Assembly (NCBI GenBank): GCA_020650975.1
Contig: JAIPMN010000331.1
Coordinates: 1,997 to 50,170, forward strand
DNA: 48,174 nucleotides
DNA from: Apostichopus californicus
Taxonomy: Eukaryota > Echinodermata > Holothuroidea > Aspidochirotida > Stichopodidae
Direction of reading: 5' to 3'
The notes beneath the pieces were generated by a model that did not search any database, was not told where the DNA came from, and worked only from the letters and a program-made list of their open reading frames with translations. The translations under genes were made by a program, and so were the position numbers. This document shows positions 44,261 to 48,174 of the stretch, one piece after another (positions within the stretch are counted from its first letter, which is position 1; each line of letters begins with the position of its first letter).

Positions 44261-47200
44261 GTGATGAGAAAAAATTACAAAGCAGACTGATAGACTCAGT
44301 TTGAATGGAGACATACCAGACAGTCGCTATGTAAACACATTTGTAAACAAGTAAGCACATGTAGGGAAGAACTCGGTACTTGATTGTTTCTCAGAAAAAA
44401 GCAATATTGTGAAGAATTGCAGAATAAATCTAGGGTATCACTCTCCCCCAGGCCCCTCCTCCCAGGCAAAGGTAATTCTTTCTCTTCTTAATCCTTGTAA
44501 AAGATCTCCATTCTTTCCTACAGTAGTACATATTCAACTGTATTTATATTCATACAACCAGCTACTATATACTCTGCCTATTTATCTTCTATCTCTAGTG
44601 TCTCAATATCTCAAATACATATCTTGTCATACAGTCATCTCGATTTAGAGGGTACAATTCTTGTCAGTTTACTTTGCTGGTATTCTGCAGCAAAATGAAA
44701 TTGTGAACCCGACTTTCAAATTAAATTTCTCAGGAATAAGAGGCACAAACTACAGTTCCCCAAGAGATGTTGGAATGGGTGGTCAGAGTTCTACCTGCCA
44801 GTTGCCAAATTTGTAATGACACCCCAGTGGCCTCCAATCAGAGACTTGTGCACAAGTAATTGACCTCAGGTGTCATCTAAGGTCAAATGTTATGTAAATC
44901 AAGCAAGTGATGGCCAATGAACTTGACGCTTACTACCAATCAATGTCATGTTTTAATACAATATTTGCACAGAATAAAACAGGAAAGTAGAGAAACAAAC
45001 ACCAATATAATTTTTGGGTAAATTTGTAAAAGGCTCATTTGAATGGCCTTTAAATGCTGTCCAGCAAGGTATGTTATATAATCAGTAGGCATATTACCAT
45101 AAATTGTTTTTCAGGGGAATAGTAACTCATTTACATCTTGAGGGAGGTATAATGGATGGGGGTAGTCCTAAACATGGTTATTAACACTCATTGTGACTCC
45201 ATCTAACAAAAAAGTACTTTTGAGGATACAATTCAGAAAGTACAATTTTTTTATCCTCCATCTAGATTGCCCTTGAGAAATTGACAACAAACAACTGTGA
45301 ACTGTCTACATCTTTACCTCCATGCTCAACTTGTGCAGAGCAAAATGGAACTTGGGGGGGGGGGGGGAGCCTGGTACAAGCTAGGTACAACACAGACAAC
45401 CATAGATCACTCAAGAAATGTACTCTGTGGGGGGTAAAAGCTTTCAATCACAGCCTATGACATGACCTGTTTCTGTCACCCCATTAAGAGTCACAAATAT
45501 GGTAGATGAATGATGGATTTAATGTGGCTGATGTATTACAAACCAACTGAAGGAATTTATTTGGGTATTAACGTTACCAACTTCCATGAATAGAATTATT
45601 TGGAATACCCATGTAGTTATTGTTTAGGACAAGATACTGCTCCTGGGTGACTCTGTGATATTGATGAAAGGTTGCAATCACACAGACACACGTGTACAGG
45701 TACACATCAGAGGTCATTCACAGTACCTCAGGAAATATGTTTGGAATGGATCAATATTTCTTGCCAAACTACAAGATCAGCTAGGATATATACCTAAATA
45801 ACTTTTACTGGGATATGAAATCAATGTAATGATTTAATATGGACCATACAATAGAATATCCATACTTTTGTAACTGTGCATTCCTAGTATTCAAGGAAGG
45901 AACCAGGGTCCATTTCAGGTTCACCAAAAATATTTGGGTGAGGGGAGTGGGGAGGGTGGGGATCACCATAAAATTTGGAAATAAAAAGTGTAACAATCTT
46001 GAACACAACATCAATTGCAACATATAACATAACTTTGCCACTAGGACACCCGCAATTGTACAAACCTTTTCTCAATGGGGAGGGTGGATTCCTCTCCCCA
46101 AGCCGCAACCACCACGACTGGAGAGTCACCAAGATGATGAAGGTGCAAGCAATAAATAGTTATTAACAGGGAACCATTAACAAGGCAGTTAAGAAAATGT
46201 CACCACTATGGTCATAAAATGTTTAAATGGCGATAAAGACATTGTTGCATCCACGCATGGCATACCGTGGAACTGAACTCTGTACAGAGCAAAACCTCAA
46301 GATGTTATCAGTCCTCCCTACACTGTGTATTAATTGGACCATTTATTTTATTCCACATTGAATTTTAAGTTATCCACATTTTGGCATCCCAAAAATTGAT
46401 TGAAAATGATGATGTATATTTCTACTAGTTCTGAGGTGTAGTAACTTAACTGTATTCCAAAATATTTTTAATTCATATTCAGTGTAAAATAAAACTAGAT
46501 GCACAGTTATAACAGGAATACTGTTTAAAAAAATACTCTGCATGACATCTTGCAAATTCAAAGTGAAAGATTTTTATAATATTTAGCAAATCTTTGGGTA
46601 AACTGTTTTGCTAAGTTTTGAAGTATTATCTACTAGTTTCTTTGTGTTTCTTTTCCCCAAGCAGTTAATTTATAAATAACTTTTAAATATTCATTTTCCT
46701 TTACTTTGTGATTCACATCATGAGATTTGAATGTAAAATATTAAGAAACCAAGAACATGACCCTGTATAAATTAAGTGAATTAAAACAAAATAGAACTTG
46801 GTTGTGTTCATTTCAATATAATGTGATTGATAGATCTTATAAATTCTCCTGTCTAAATTAATCCACAAATGCAATACCTCTAGACTTAAAACTCCCAAGA
46901 GTGAACAAGTAAATCTAATGCTGTTCTTACTGTACATCATGATTGCTGATTAAAAAAAAAATATTCAACATGAACAGCAATTAATTTCATTAATTACTCA
47001 TTACTGCTTTGGCCTTTACTTACCTATCACTTGATTTAAATCAGAAAGCCAGCAGGCTTAGTGATTCCTTGCCTTTTAAGTTTATACTTTAGATAGAGTC
47101 ACCTGACTGATAGAGCTACTGACGAAATATGTGTCCTGAAGTCAAGTACCAAGGAATCTAAAAATCATATTTATAAACAATCTTGTCTCATGTTGACAAG

Positions 47201-48174
47201 TATGACAGATGCTGACAATGGTAAGTCAACTAAAACATGGCCAATAATGGATAAGGTAAAAGCATAAAGTACCACTTCAAGCACGTGCGAGAGTTTGTTT
47301 ACCATTTAGGTGTGGTCCTCAATGATCTCAAAATCCAGTTCTCTCAGTTAACCATTGGGTTAAACCAATATTAATTTTTAACAAGAATTGACAATATTAA
47401 TTATCTCTTCAAGCAATTATAGAGTGTTTAAAAGTCACATCTTCTTTAATCATTGTTCAAGATAAATCAGAATAGAATAAGAGCCCAGGGTTTGAACGAT
47501 GTAACATGCTGTCCTGCAATGACCACCTTAGCCAGGTTGCATTCTTGCACATGAAAGCAATTCATTGAAATAAGGATATTCCAAAACAGTCTATAAAGGA
47601 ACAGAATATAAATGCCATAACCTAATCAAACTGTGCTGGTTCATCAGTCTGGTCAAAAGTCACAATTCTGACAAGAGGATCCTCATGCTTAAATAAAACC
47701 TTTAACCCCAAATGTCCTAAAGAATCAGTTTATGGATGCTGGAAAAGGATGTTTCTACAATGTACAAAGATATACAGATATTCACATTCAAAATGAAGTT
47801 ACAAATATGAACTTATGAACTGTTATGCACTGTACAACCAGGAATGACTTTGGGTGATTGGTGGATGGTTGCAGAGGGATCATAGTATAAATGGAATATG
47901 AGTCTTTCAACAAGAGGGTTATTAGCTGGGGAATGGGGAAAGGGTCACCAAGAGGGTATCAGCTTGGGGAATGGGGAAGGGGTGGGGAGAGATGAGCAGG
48001 TAAGCACTACAAGAAGTTTGTACAATATTGAAGGGACATACACAGATGTCCACATGTAAAAACACTGAATGTAAAAATATATAAACTGTGTAAAAGAAAC
48101 AGGAGCGACTGAACAAAATGAAGAATACAATACCTTGGTGGCATTGGTGATCGGGGGGGGGGGGGGGGGGGGGG
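44261..48174. other. No gene recognised; ends in a 22-G run
   Basis: AT-rich sequence with a run of 14 G at 45354-45367. A two-copy repeat of 38 bp (agagggt, agct, ggggaatggggaa) lies at about 47909-47985. The window ends in 22 G at 48153-48174. A minus-strand ITNATK followed by gtattg next to that run could be the end of an exon, but there is no support beyond one donor-like GT. Confidence 0.45.

Noticed and set aside
43778-44314. Minus-strand frames with repeated SRLLSLTGMSRSIRTS-like segments
   Set aside because: The repetition is explained by the DNA tandem array at 43980-44260.
48121-48152. Exon end ITNATK with donor gtattg at the right edge
   Set aside because: Only six codons are visible before the G run, with no acceptor in the window and a weak donor.
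1-48174. CRISPR array, bacterial operon or phage-like system
   Set aside because: Tandem repeats here lack spacer structure, there are no long coding frames, and spliced exons and SINEs show an animal genome.

Overview
This window is animal nuclear DNA. It is AT-rich by eye, intron-dominated and full of short tandem repeats, G/C homopolymers and small transposons. None of the open reading frames longer than 60 codons resembles a complete gene. The coding content I can support is a series of nine short exons on the minus strand that together encode an uninterrupted Gly-X-Y collagen segment. Moderate proline content, tRNA-headed SINEs and a short inverted-repeat DNA transposon fit a marine invertebrate. 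I would guess a deuterostome such as an echinoderm, but nothing here proves the phylum.

Layout (the gene is read right to left). Window positions 24271 to 2729 hold collagen exons A to I, of 54, 35, 45, 144, 36, 54, 45, 54 and 18 bp. Each has AG/GT splice borders, and together they read 54 perfect Gly-X-Y triplets (162 residues, counting the glycine split at each phase-1 border). Introns range from 407 bp to about 5.8 kb. The reading frame stays open at both ends, so the gene continues left of 2729 (C-terminal side) and, through a phase-1 intron, right of 24271 (N-terminal side). Non-collagen exons in the flanks would not be visible to me.

Within the gene there is evidence for internal exon duplication. 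Exon D and exon G share the unusual GRQGWVGD block. The ends of exons D and E, together with their first intron bases, are nearly identical.

The right half (24.3 to 48.2 kb) has no exon I can recognise. It carries a 392-bp hAT-like MITE with an 8-bp target duplication, sitting inside a pyrimidine-rich minisatellite. It also has two copies of one tRNA-Gly-like SINE, a second pyrimidine minisatellite, several two-copy tandem duplications, a five-start tandem array near 44 kb, and a dispersed repeat with a splice-donor-like core. A different SINE with a tRNA-Thr-like head lies in the intron between exons E and D. The window starts and ends in C or G homopolymer runs, which suggests contig edges or difficult assembly.

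I did not find a clearly new biological system. The most interesting signals are the duplicated collagen module and the donor-like dispersed repeat.
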